From Marvinbryantia sp. (lineage in GTDB: Bacteria; Bacillota; Clostridia; Lachnospirales; Lachnospiraceae): a stretch of 64,000 nucleotides of DNA. Below, in pieces: positions 16,859-25,447 of this stretch (positions within the stretch are counted from its first letter, which is position 1; every line of letters begins with the position of its first letter). A program made the position numbers and the translations under genes. The notes below the pieces were generated by a model that saw only the letters and a program-made list of their open reading frames with translations, was not told where the DNA came from and did not search any database. Where the stretch lies: NCBI GenBank assembly GCA_016297895.1, contig JAEDFS010000003.1, forward strand, positions 1 to 64,000, written 5' to 3'.

Positions 16859-17791
16859 ATGAAAAAAGTAAGTGTGTTAGTACCATGTTATAATGAAGAA
16901 GAAAACGTGATCCCTATGAGTCAGGCATTGACAAAGCTATTTGAAGAACAGCTGACTCAGTACGATTACGAGATCGTGTTTATCGATAACTGCTCCCAGG
17001 ACACAACAAGAGATAAGCTTCGCATGATATGTGCCGGGAATAAAAAAATAAAGGCAATTCTGAATGCAAAGAACTTTGGACAGTTTAATTCCCCCTATTA
17101 TGGTATGCTGCAGACGACGGGGGACTGTGTAATCTGTATGTGCTGCGATTTTCAGGATCCCATAGAAGTGGTGCCGGAATTTTTAAAAGCATGGGAAGAA
17201 GGATACCGGATTGTCTGTGGAATCAAAGCCACCAGCAGGGAGAACGGTATCATGAGATTTCTCCGGACCTGTTATTATAAAGCCATTAAGAAAATGTCTC
17301 AGGTGGAACAGATCGAACATTTTACCGGATTCGGACTGTATGATAAAAGCTTTATCGAGGTGCTTCGGAATCTGGATGATCCAACTCCGTTCCTGCGGGG
17401 AATTGTGGCAGAGCTGGGATTTAAGAGAAAAGATATTGAGTATGAACAGCAGAGAAGACGGGCAGGCAAGACCCATAATAACTGGTACAGCCTGTATGAT
17501 GCGGCAATGCTGAGCTTTACCTCTTACACAAAGGTGGGGCTGCGTGTGGCTACCATCATGGGATTTCTGTGTTCTGTGATTAGTCTTGCGGTGGCGGTAT
17601 TTTATCTGGTGATGAAACTGACTCACTGGTCAGAGTTCCAGGCAGGTATGGCACCGGTAACTATTGGTGTGTTTCTGATGGGATCGATACAGTTATTCTT
17701 TATCGGGTTGGTTGGAGAATATATTATGAATATTAATACCAGGGTAATGAAGCGTCCATTGGTAGTAGAAGAAGAGAGAATTAATTTCTGA
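16859..17791 (+). CDS. GT2 glycosyltransferase, GtrB/bactoprenol sugar transferase type
   Basis: A 310-residue protein with an N-terminal GT-A domain (VSVLVPCYNEEENV, CCDFQDP as the metal-binding aspartates) and two C-terminal membrane helices (about 235-260 and 268-290), the layout of GtrB and dolichol-phosphate mannose synthase types that load a sugar onto undecaprenyl phosphate. ATG at 16859 has AAAGGA 8 bases upstream and begins MKKVSVLVPC; an upstream in-frame ATG (16829) lies inside the SDR gene. It likely supplies lipid-linked sugar to the GT87-like enzymes downstream. Confidence 0.9.
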   Translation: MKKVSVLVPCYNEEENVIPMSQALTKLFEEQLTQYDYEIVFIDNCSQDTTRDKLRMICAGNKKIKAILNAKNFGQFNSPYYGMLQTTGDCVICMCCDFQDPIEVVPEFLKAWEEGYRIVCGIKATSRENGIMRFLRTCYYKAIKKMSQVEQIEHFTGFGLYDKSFIEVLRNLDDPTPFLRGIVAELGFKRKDIEYEQQRRRAGKTHNNWYSLYDAAMLSFTSYTKVGLRVATIMGFLCSVISLAVAVFYLVMKLTHWSEFQAGMAPVTIGVFLMGSIQLFFIGLVGEYIMNINTRVMKRPLVVEEERINF

Positions 17792-17892
17792 ATTTACGAA
17801 AGATAATGCGGATATATGGAACGGAAAAGTCTTGACGTTTATACAAGATATATAGATGCTGTAAGAGGACAATTTGGAAGGAAACGATACAT

Positions 17893-19194
17893 ATGAAGAA
17901 AAATACATTTAAAAAACTCTATATTGTATTCACAGTAATTTCAGTGAGCATTTTTTTGATGGCGATGTTTTTCTCATATGGTCACATTTTTAAGGAATAT
18001 TTTTTTTATGACGATCTAGATACCGGAATGGATTTCTTTAATAGTATTATATACACGCTAGGAAGACATCCGTATACACAATATGGAACAATTTATCCTC
18101 CGTTAGCCAATTTCATTTTTTGGTTTATTTGTCATTGTGTTCCTAGAGGCGTAATAAGTCAATGGCCGGACAGTTTTGAGGGGAGTGTTGCTATCCGTGG
18201 CTCAGATGTAGATTTGCGGGTTAGTCAAGTACCTTTATTTGCATATATTTTTCTGATAGCAATAATATGTGTATTATTTATTTTTGTTCTGAGCCACGCA
18301 TTTAATAATAGTAAGCTTGGGATGATGATAGGAATTAGCATGATTTTTAGTTTTGCTAATTTGTATTCGTTTGAACGGGGAAATATTATAGGATTGGCGG
18401 TTATTTTTTTATTGGTGTTTACAATTTTTTACCGTTCCGAGAATAAATGGATACGTGAGATAGCATTAGTTTGTTTGGCTTTATCTGCAGGATTGAAATT
18501 ATATCCAGCGTTATTTGGAATTATACTAATAGCTGAAAAACGTTGGAAAGATGCAATTCGAGCTGTTATATATGGAGTCCTTATTTTTTTTGTACCATTT
18601 GTAATATTTGATGGAGTAGAGGGATTAAGATGTCTGATAGAGGCAATTATTAGTTTTTCATCAAGCGGAAAAGCAATTCGGCTAGACGGCTATAATGTAG
18701 AAAGGACTGTTAGTAGTATAATCGCTCAGATTGGTAATGCTTTTTCTAAGAATTATGAGGCAGTTATTAGAAATACAAGTACACTTATTTTTGTTATAAA
18801 AACTGCAGTTTTACTTTGGCTTGCTTTGGCAGTATTTTTGTTAAAAGAGCATTGGAAAAAGCTGTTGGCATTGAGTATGATTGTTATTTTTGCTCAAGAT
18901 GCTGGTGGATATACGCTAATTTTTATGATCCCTGCGTTTATTGCGTTTCTAAATGAAGAAAAATATGATAGAAAGTCGTGGTTGTATTTTGTATGCCTTT
19001 CGCTTATCAATTTGCTCCTGCCTATATTTGGAAGAATTGAAGATGTTGACTTGGCGTATTATGTAATTGTTAAACAATACGCAATGTTGTTAACGGGGGT
19101 ATTGCTTACATATGATCTTGTACTTCAGATTGGATCGAATTGGGCAAAATACAAGAATAAGAAGAAAGAAAAGCTTCCTGTATGCTTTAAATAG
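17893..19194 (+). CDS. Polytopic membrane glycosyltransferase, GT87/DUF2029-like
   Basis: A 433-residue integral membrane protein with about ten hydrophobic segments. Family-type blocks: IYPPLANFIFW after the first loop, FERGNIIGLAVIFLL, and ALSAGLKLYPALFGIIL. GT87 enzymes transfer sugars from polyprenyl-phosphate donors on the outer face of the membrane. GGAAGGAAACG precedes ATG. The gene is clearly richer in A/T and in rare-type codons (ATA, TTA, AAT) than the rfb genes before it, suggesting a separate origin. It shares its architecture with the gene at 23582. IS remains begin directly after it. Confidence 0.75.
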   Translation: MKKNTFKKLYIVFTVISVSIFLMAMFFSYGHIFKEYFFYDDLDTGMDFFNSIIYTLGRHPYTQYGTIYPPLANFIFWFICHCVPRGVISQWPDSFEGSVAIRGSDVDLRVSQVPLFAYIFLIAIICVLFIFVLSHAFNNSKLGMMIGISMIFSFANLYSFERGNIIGLAVIFLLVFTIFYRSENKWIREIALVCLALSAGLKLYPALFGIILIAEKRWKDAIRAVIYGVLIFFVPFVIFDGVEGLRCLIEAIISFSSSGKAIRLDGYNVERTVSSIIAQIGNAFSKNYEAVIRNTSTLIFVIKTAVLLWLALAVFLLKEHWKKLLALSMIVIFAQDAGGYTLIFMIPAFIAFLNEEKYDRKSWLYFVCLSLINLLLPIFGRIEDVDLAYYVIVKQYAMLLTGVLLTYDLVLQIGSNWAKYKNKKKEKLPVCFK

Positions 19195-19216
19195 GTCAAG
19201 AGATTGACACAATTAA

Positions 19217-19283
19217 ATACCTCGAGTAAATTTAGATTATTACTGATCTGACAGTTGGTAAAATCTAAATTTACTCGAGGTAT
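19217..19283. repeat. Perfect 22-bp inverted repeat beside IS110 remains
   Basis: A 22-base arm beginning ATACCTCGAG at 19217-19238 is repeated inverted at 19262-19283 around a 23-base spacer. It lies between the GT87-like stop and the first base of the decayed IS110 transposase. It could be a terminator-like hairpin for the upstream gene (no T-run follows) or part of a mobile element end; IS110 elements usually lack long terminal inverted repeats. Confidence 0.8.
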
Positions 19284-19289
19284 CTAAAA

Positions 19290-20180
19290 TGAATGTTAAA
19301 GTCACAAAGAAGAAAAATCAAGTGGTAACAGCAAATATTTTTGATAACAGGAACTTTTGAAAAAAGCGGAGGGGATCAGAGAAAGTCTTACTGTTTCAAC
19401 CTGGCGTGAGTTAGAGACCAATGGTAAGTTCGATAAAAATGAAAAACTCTCCTTTATCAGTGATGACATGCTTATCTTAGGATGCGATGTGGCAGTGAAA
19501 CGCACTATATGAGAGCTATCGATATCAGAGGAAGGGAACTCAGTAAGTCTGTATATTCTTTTAACAATGATTATGAGGGATTTCATAGTGCAAAGGAATA
19601 GGGAGTAACAATGGCTGATGAACATAATATGAGCCAGATAGTACTTGGATTAGAGCCGACCGATCATTACTGGTTCTGCCTTGCGACATGGATGATTTCA
19701 AATGGAATCAGCATTGTTCAGGTAAACCCTTATGCTGTGAAAAAGACAAAGGAGGTTGAAGATAACAGCAGATGAAGGATGACAGGAAGGAGCCGAAATT
19801 GATAGCAAACCTTGTCAAGGATGGCAACTTTGGTATGCCATACCTTCCGGAAAAACTTAATGCGGAGCTTCGCAGGTTATCCAAGTTTAAAGACCAACTG
19901 AATGAAGACAGAATTAGGACAATCAATCGGATGCACAGAGAGATGAAGATATATTTCCAGGAGTATAAGGATGCGTTGGGAAAAATTGATGGTGCATTCA
20001 GCCTGGAACTGCTGAAACAGGCACCTCTTCCCGGATAATCTGGTAGCACTTGGTGAAGCTGGAATAAGATAGATTGGGCATGATGCTAAGCTCAGAGGAT
20101 GCGGCTATAGCAGTTCCAGAGAAATCCTACAGTATGCGAACGCAAGTATTGGGATGAAGGATGGTCACATTGACCAGTAA
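19290..20180 (+). pseudogene. Decayed IS110-family transposase (N-terminal DEDD half)
   Basis: Pieces in all three frames line up as one IS110 transposase: ETNGKFDKNEKLSFISDDML then LILGCDVAV, frameshift, MRAIDIRGRELSKSVYSF, IVLGLEPTDHYWFCLATWM, VNPYAVKKTKEVEDNS, frameshift, DDRKEPKLIANLVKDGNFG, LNEDRIRTINRMHREMK, frameshift, GEAG..HDAKLRGCGYS and ILQYANASIGMKDG. At least four frameshifts and several stops are needed. The C-terminal transposase_20 half that carries the catalytic serine is missing after about 20180. It is therefore inactive. Confidence 0.88.
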
Positions 20181-20781
20181 AACGAGGCAGGGAAAGCGTC
20201 CACGGAATATCCGTACTCTGTAGAGTAGTCAGGTCAGTAAAATCAAAATACAAACAAGAGTTGTAGCTTGAGGTAGTTCTCTCCGTAGGGCATGACCCTG
20301 TTAGAAAGCTTAGCGGGCACTCGTGTATGAGCAGGTGGGACGAAGGAAGTTGGTACTTGATATCATTAGACACGGAAGGTTCAACATCATAGTAAACAGA
20401 GGATTAATAGCCTTTATAAAGCAAAACAATGAGACCCTTTATGAATTGCACCCTCTTTTAGCTATTCAGTACAAGATACAATAACTGTCATACACTTCTG
20501 GCTCTGTTTTATGAGGTAAATATTTAAAGAAAAGCTTGTAAAATCGCTAACTTAAAAAAGTATATTCCACCACGCATTGTTTTTTAATGATTTTACAAGA
20601 GGTTTTTGAGCAAAATCTCCTGGTTTCTGCTATAATGAACTCAACTTATCGAAAAATACTTGATTTCTGGACATGAAAAACAGACCACTGGAAGGTAGTA
20701 TGTCAGACTTAATTCCACCGGTTACTTTTGAAAAATGTGAAAAGTTTACTTCCAGTCTGACAGCAGATTTCGATCAGTTGA
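20181..20781. other. Non-coding stretch between IS110 and IS30 remains
   Basis: No credible gene in any frame. It contains an 11-bp inverted repeat (CTTGTAAAATC at 20535-20545, GATTTTACAAG at 20589-20599) and otherwise AT-rich sequence. It may be the non-coding right flank of the IS110 element, the disrupted left end of the IS30 element, or both; I could not identify matching element ends. Confidence 0.5.
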
Positions 20782-22089
20782 TTAGTGGCTAAAGCGGATC
20801 AGCTTAGGCGTTAGATTTACCTCATCCGGGGCAATCGGTCTAAGCTGAAATGTGTTTAACACATTTTCGCCCATTGTTTCGAGTGCAACGTTGTAGGGGG
20901 CTCCGAGGCTTTCCCTGGGCGTTGAGTTGATATGGTTTACGAGCAGGTTCACATCCCACTGGGTAAGGAATTCAAAGCTGGTTCCTTTGGGAAGCACCAT
21001 ACGGAGAATGGTATGAGCCTGCTTCAGCCCGTCTTTTTGACTGCTTCTCATAGGGTCACAGTAATAAATACTTGTGCGTTATATGTCGTTTCCCCCTGTT
21101 TCCAATGATTCCGGATCACCGAATTATGTTCCACGATCGGTCAGTATATACTCAAAGGCTGAAATGAATTCATAGGTTCCCAGGCGCTTTTCTAACCGGT
21201 CAAATATGAGGCGGACAGCGCCTTCCGTACAGCGGTTCATCAGAATGGCAAGAAGCAGCTTTTCTCTTGTAAAAAAGAAGGTGAGCAGTGTTTTCTTTGA
21301 CTTTCTGGAAGAATGAACGGTATCCATTTCGGTACAGAATGGAAGCTGCAGCGTCTGGAAATCCTGATAGGTTCGGTTGATGAAAACAGTACGGTCTGTG
21401 ATCTGTGTTTTATGGCACTTGCGAGGTTTGAATTTCACTTTTCGTTTCAGATCGATGTTACGTGCTGTAAACAATCCCTGATCGAGATAGGAGTAAACGG
21501 TCCTGACCGAAAGATCCAGTTCCGGGTGGTTGATCACGATCTGATACAGAGACTGTCCCTGTTCAATAAGCGGTGAGATGATGCGGTCTTTTTTGCGGAG
21601 TTCATGCTTTGTAAGATTGACACCGGCTCTGGAATCAGAAAGTTTTTCAAGGTATTTGCGGTCTGAGAATCGTGCATTGTATGTATATTTGTGAGTGATT
21701 GTACAATGACTGATTTTCTTTGGACATCCGTTGCAAACATAAGGGGCCTTATCCAAACGGGAGAATCGTTCCTTTTCAAAGTCGCGGCATGTCTGGTTGC
21801 AAGTAGGGCAGGAAGCACATTTCACTCCACACAGGACGATCTTCCCACACGCATTCGTCTTTTTGCAGTGATAGAGATGGACACAGAAGTTTTTGGCATT
21901 GTAGAAGGTGCCTTTGTGATACCAGTCAGAAAGGCGGTGAGCCTATACTTCTTTGGAGATGGTAGTAGGATCCTTGCACAAAAACTTAGCGATATCTTTA
22001 AAGGATGTACCTTTGTTTAATTCATTTTCAATGTAAATGCGATCTGCGAGTGTGAGATGTTTTAGGTTTCCGGGTATAAATTTGCTCAT
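20782..22089 (-). pseudogene. IS30-family transposase with three nonsense codons
   Basis: One frame of 435 codons runs from ATG at 22089 (AAGGAGGAATC just upstream) with N-terminal HTH (HLTLADRIYIENELNKG, IAKFLCKDPTTISKEV), a cysteine-rich block (CASCPTCNQTC), the RTVYSYLDQG segment and the DDE-type core (TEMDTV; LTDRG; GTSFEFLTQWDVNLLVNHIN). It is broken by in-frame stops at 21943-21945 (TAG), 21124-21126 (TAA) and 21079-21081 (TAA), with no frameshift. The usual DGRTP-like stretch near the C-terminus is partly missing (RESLGAPYNVAL). The element is inactive but fairly recently so. Confidence 0.93.
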
Positions 22090-22435
22090 GATTCCTCCTT
22101 CTACTGCTGTCAGAAGGAAAAATCATAATAACACAAAACAGTCGCAATCGGACGCCATCTTTGACAGAACCTGAAACAAACGCTGTCAGGAAAATACCGA
22201 CGGCGAAGAACTCAGGGACAGTATATGGGGATGCGGTATGTAAGGGTAAATATCAACCGTGCGAGAGTAAATTCCGCCGCATGGGCGGGTGGTGGAATTT
22301 AAATGAAAATCCTAATCCCCCAGCTATGCTGGGGAGAATGGAATAAGCAGGAGCGTGCAGGATATCAATAAAAGCCTCCTATGATACAATGAGTATGGTG
22401 TCGCAAGCCAACTCAAAGAATAGGAGGCGGTCCAA

Positions 22436-22864
22436 ATGGACAATAGAAGTTTATCACATGTACGCTGGAAATGCCAGTATCATATCGTATTCATTCCAAA
22501 GTATAGGAAAAAAGTACTGTATGGTCAGTTGAGGAATGATGTACGAGAAATAATATGAACGTTATGTAAGTACAAAGATGTAGAAATTATTGATGGTGCG
22601 GTGTGTATGGATCATGTTCATCTAAGTGTGGCAATTCCACCCAAGTATAGCATTTCAAAATTTATGGGATATTTGAAAGGGAAAAGTACATTGATGGTAT
22701 ATGATCGTCATCTAGAGCTGCAAAGTAAGTGGGATAAGGCGTTCTGGGCTAGAGGATATTACGTATCTACCATTGGTAATATAACAGAAGATGCAATAAG
22801 AAAGTACATAAGAGAGCAGGCAGAAGAGTCGAGAAAAGAGGACTCAAGAAGTACCGCTTTGTAA
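22436..22864 (+). pseudogene. IS200-like Y1 transposase TnpA with one nonsense codon
   Basis: AGGAGGCGG precedes ATG at 22436. The frame gives YHIVFIPKYRKKVLYGQ, then TGA at 22556-22558, then GAVCMDHVHLSVAIPP (HUH motif HVH) and FMGYLKGKSTLMVYD, GYYVSTIGN with the catalytic tyrosine. Intact relatives are about 140-150 residues, the length found here if the stop is read through. A CGA to TGA change would explain it. Inactive as it stands. Confidence 0.92.
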
Positions 22865-22917
22865 GCGGACCAGTAACAATGCTTGCGATACCCGCCCTTT
22901 TGGGCGTGCGTGTAACT

Positions 22918-22962
22918 GGCCCTTATGAGGGCCATCCCAAACCACCACTTGAAGTGGTGGTT
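22918..22962. repeat. Paired hairpins at the IS200 right end
   Basis: Two short perfect palindromes (6-bp stem at 22918-22933, 11-bp stem at 22940-22962 with a single-base loop), consistent with the subterminal structures that the Y1 transposase recognises in single-stranded DNA. Confidence 0.7.
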
Positions 22963-23036
22963 GTGACTTAAAAAATTTTTAAGCCTATAAAATCAATGAT
23001 TTAGGGCATGATATTATAGAAAGTGGAGTGATATAG

Positions 23037-23516
23037 GTGGGAAAAAAAATCTGGAATATTTTAGAATCAATTTTGAAATTAGTTTTTATTAAGATACTTA
23101 GGTTGTCTTTCATTGAAAAGAACTGGGATGGTTTTATGCAATTTGTAAAGTTTGGTCTGGTAGGTGTTTCTAATACCCTCATCTCATATGTGGTGTATCT
23201 TGTGGGGGTATTTGTTGGAATGCATTATCTGGTTGCCAGTATCCTGGGGTTTATCATCAGTGTTGTCAATGCATTTTTCTGGAATAATCGATATGTGTTT
23301 AAGACAGAAGAAGGGGAACAGAGAAATATTTTGGAAAGTTTTTGTAAAACAGTTTTGTCATATGCGGGAACAGGTCTTGTGCTTAATAATATTCTATTGG
23401 TGATTCAGATTGATTTTCTGTCTTGGCCGGAAACGATGGCACCGTTGGTGAATCTGCTTATTACAATTCCTTTGAATTTCTTGTTGAATAAATTGTGGGC
23501 CTTTCGGAAGAGATAA
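23037..23516 (+). CDS. GtrA-family membrane protein
   Basis: A 159-residue protein starting at GTG with GTGGAG upstream. The GtrA domain is clear: FVKFGLVGVSNTLISYVVYL at about 28-47, four membrane helices and NNRYVFK in the cytoplasmic loop. GtrA proteins are thought to move undecaprenyl-phosphate sugars across the membrane. With the GtrB-type GT2 at 16859 and the GT87-like proteins at 17893 and 23582, it completes a decoration set that was split by IS insertions. It lies 62 bases after the IS200 end. Confidence 0.92.
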   Translation: MGKKIWNILESILKLVFIKILRLSFIEKNWDGFMQFVKFGLVGVSNTLISYVVYLVGVFVGMHYLVASILGFIISVVNAFFWNNRYVFKTEEGEQRNILESFCKTVLSYAGTGLVLNNILLVIQIDFLSWPETMAPLVNLLITIPLNFLLNKLWAFRKR

Positions 23517-23575
23517 TAGGAATGATTACTTTATGTTTACTAATTGAGTTAATCGGTTTAAATTAGAATCCTTGG

Positions 23576-23604
23576 AGAAAAGTGAAAGCTAGAAAGCAGT
23601 TGGA
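23576..23604 (+). repeat. Leader repeat, copy A (partial)
   Basis: GAGAAAAGTGAAAGCTAGAA followed by AGCAGTTGG matches the right half of copies B (25354-25404) and C (32688-32736). Here it overlaps the GTG start of the GT87-like gene and would encode MKARKQL. Confidence 0.55.
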
Positions 23605-25354
23605 GAAGATGGGAATGACGATGGTACAGGAAAAGAAGATCAAGAAAATATTTTATATTGTTCTGGCAGGGTCCTTACTGGTATTCTGGGCCTCTGTTTT
23701 TCTGACCCATTATAATTCGCTTCAACTGTATGTATGGAAGCCGGGCAGTTCCTTTTATGATTTCTTTTCTTGTTTAAAGGAAAATATATATTGGAATCGA
23801 AAGGAAATTTACCAGGGAGATACTATTTATCCACCTTTGGCAAATTTCTTTTATATGTTCATAACAAGGTTTATGTCCATAGACACACTGAAGCAGTTAG
23901 AAACGCTGACGGATTATAATAAGATTAAGGCACTGCAGGAATGTAGTCTGTATTTTGTTTTGTACTGTAGTGTAACATTACTGGCATATTTTATGATTTT
24001 AACATCATGGAAAAAGGGAAGTAAGTTAGAAAAAAATGTGTTTACGGCAGCAATGCTTTTTACCATACCATTTCTATATCAATTTGAACGATCAAATATT
24101 ATCTTTGTTGCATTAATTTTTACTATGCTCTTTTTTTTATGGAAAGATTCCCAGAACAGATGGCTGCGTGTACTTGCCTATTGTTCATTGGCGATAGCAG
24201 CTGGAATTAAGATATATCCTGCCATTTTCGGGTTTATGATTCTCAAAGAAAAAAAGTGGAAGGAAACAGTTGGACTGGTAATAATGGGAGTAGCTGTTTT
24301 TCTTATACCATTTATTTTTTTTGGAGGATTTGAAAATATTTTTTATCTTCTTCAAAATTTAAAAAATACATCCGGAAGCTTTTCTGCGACCCGCATCGGA
24401 TGTCAGCTTGATTATACTACAATTTTAAAAAATCTTTTTTCGTTTGTGGGTGGGAACTGTGTGTTCATTGCCAATGTTTTAAAGGTTACGTTTGCCCTGC
24501 TTGGTATATGGGCAGTATCTGGTCTGCGGGATAGATGGAAGGTGACACTTCTTCTTACTTGTCTGTTGATTGGACTGCCGTCTATTAGTTATGTATATTC
24601 AGCAATTTTTATGATAATTCCTATTGTGGAATATCTGGACAGCGGAGATAAGAAAAAATGGGATGTATTGTATTTAGTGGGGATGCTTTTGGTGATGATT
24701 CCACTTCCTTTTGTTTGGATGGAGGGAGCAGGAGATAAATATTATTCCTATATGCATGTCACGACACCCATGTGGGTGGAAGGAATGTCTATTGTGATTA
24801 TGACAGTATTGTTAATTGGAGAAGGAATTGGAGCATTTCTCAGGAAAAGAAAGATGCCTTTTGCAATTGTTATTTTGGCAGCGATTATTCTTATTTCTGC
24901 GTTTCTTAATCGTTCCGGTTATAATGTTCCTTATGCGTATACAGACTATCTGTCAAAGACAGTTTCGGATTGGCTGGAAGTGCAAGACGGAGATTCGATA
25001 ACCCAGTCATTTACTGCAGAGACAGAACATGTAAGATATGCGGTGATAAAAATAAAACCGACTGAAAGTGGCAGTCTGACTATTACGTTGAAAGAGAACG
25101 GAAACGGGAAACTGATTACAGAAACACTGCTGGATATGAAAGAATTGAGCAGTGGTTATAACCAGATTTTGACCGAGGGCTGTGAAGTGATTCCGGGAAA
25201 ACGGTATATTCTGGAAATTGGTGTGAAGTGTGAGAAAGAAGAGAAGGTAAAACTGGGGCGAACCATTGAATATCTGGATACAGGAGAAGAAATGTTCGGA
25301 AAGAATGGGGAGATGTTGAACGGGGCATTGGGGATACAGTTTTATGAGAATTAG
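23582..25354 (+). CDS. Polytopic membrane glycosyltransferase, GT87/DUF2029-like, with C-terminal extracytoplasmic domain
   Basis: 590 residues. IYPPLANFFYMF, FERSNIIFVALIFTM and AIAAGIKIYPAIFGFMIL correspond block by block to the GT87-like protein at 17893, so the two are paralogues. About twelve helices are followed from about residue 455 by a soluble beta-rich tail (TESGSLTITLKENGNG). The GTG start at 23582 falls inside a repeated sequence found also at 25380 and 32710, so initiation at a nearby ATG (23609 or 23615) is possible. Likely adds a sugar to the exported polymer from a lipid-phosphate donor. Confidence 0.72.
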   Translation: MKARKQLEKMGMTMVQEKKIKKIFYIVLAGSLLVFWASVFLTHYNSLQLYVWKPGSSFYDFFSCLKENIYWNRKEIYQGDTIYPPLANFFYMFITRFMSIDTLKQLETLTDYNKIKALQECSLYFVLYCSVTLLAYFMILTSWKKGSKLEKNVFTAAMLFTIPFLYQFERSNIIFVALIFTMLFFLWKDSQNRWLRVLAYCSLAIAAGIKIYPAIFGFMILKEKKWKETVGLVIMGVAVFLIPFIFFGGFENIFYLLQNLKNTSGSFSATRIGCQLDYTTILKNLFSFVGGNCVFIANVLKVTFALLGIWAVSGLRDRWKVTLLLTCLLIGLPSISYVYSAIFMIIPIVEYLDSGDKKKWDVLYLVGMLLVMIPLPFVWMEGAGDKYYSYMHVTTPMWVEGMSIVIMTVLLIGEGIGAFLRKRKMPFAIVILAAIILISAFLNRSGYNVPYAYTDYLSKTVSDWLEVQDGDSITQSFTAETEHVRYAVIKIKPTESGSLTITLKENGNGKLITETLLDMKELSSGYNQILTEGCEVIPGKRYILEIGVKCEKEEKVKLGRTIEYLDTGEEMFGKNGEMLNGALGIQFYEN

Positions 25355-25404
25355 GTCATTCGACTTTATATACATTTGAAAAAGTGAAAATCAGAAAGAC
25401 AGTT
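25354..25404 (+). repeat. Leader repeat, copy B
   Basis: GGTCATTCGAC, four variable bases, ATATACATTTGAAAAA, GTGAAAATCAGAAAGACAGT and TGG lie between the GT87-like stop and the first TagF-like gene. Closely matches copy C at 32688, including the GGTCATTCGAC head. Sits in the presumed leader of the 25448 gene. No ORF of note (GTG frame ends after eight codons). Confidence 0.7.
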
Positions 25405-25447
25405 GGATGAAAACGAATATTTATATCTTACGGGGGATAGATAAAAA

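Larger units (their letters stand above)
22230..22975 (+). mobile_element. IS200/IS605-type element, single-gene (tnpA only)
   Basis: A broken tnpA is flanked by hairpin-rich ends typical of this family instead of inverted repeats: CCCCAGC/GCTGGGG at 22318-22334 on the left, and GGCCCT/AGGGCC (22918-22933) plus AACCACCACTT/AAGTGGTGGTT (22940-22962) on the right. Outer limits are estimates. No tnpB follows. The stretch 22090-22230 before it shows no gene; it should hold the right end of the IS30 copy. Confidence 0.75.

Noticed and set aside
22161..22346. A 61-codon frame between the IS30 and IS200 remains
   Set aside because: It runs through the hairpin-bearing left end of the IS200 element and has no ribosome site; probably element-end sequence.
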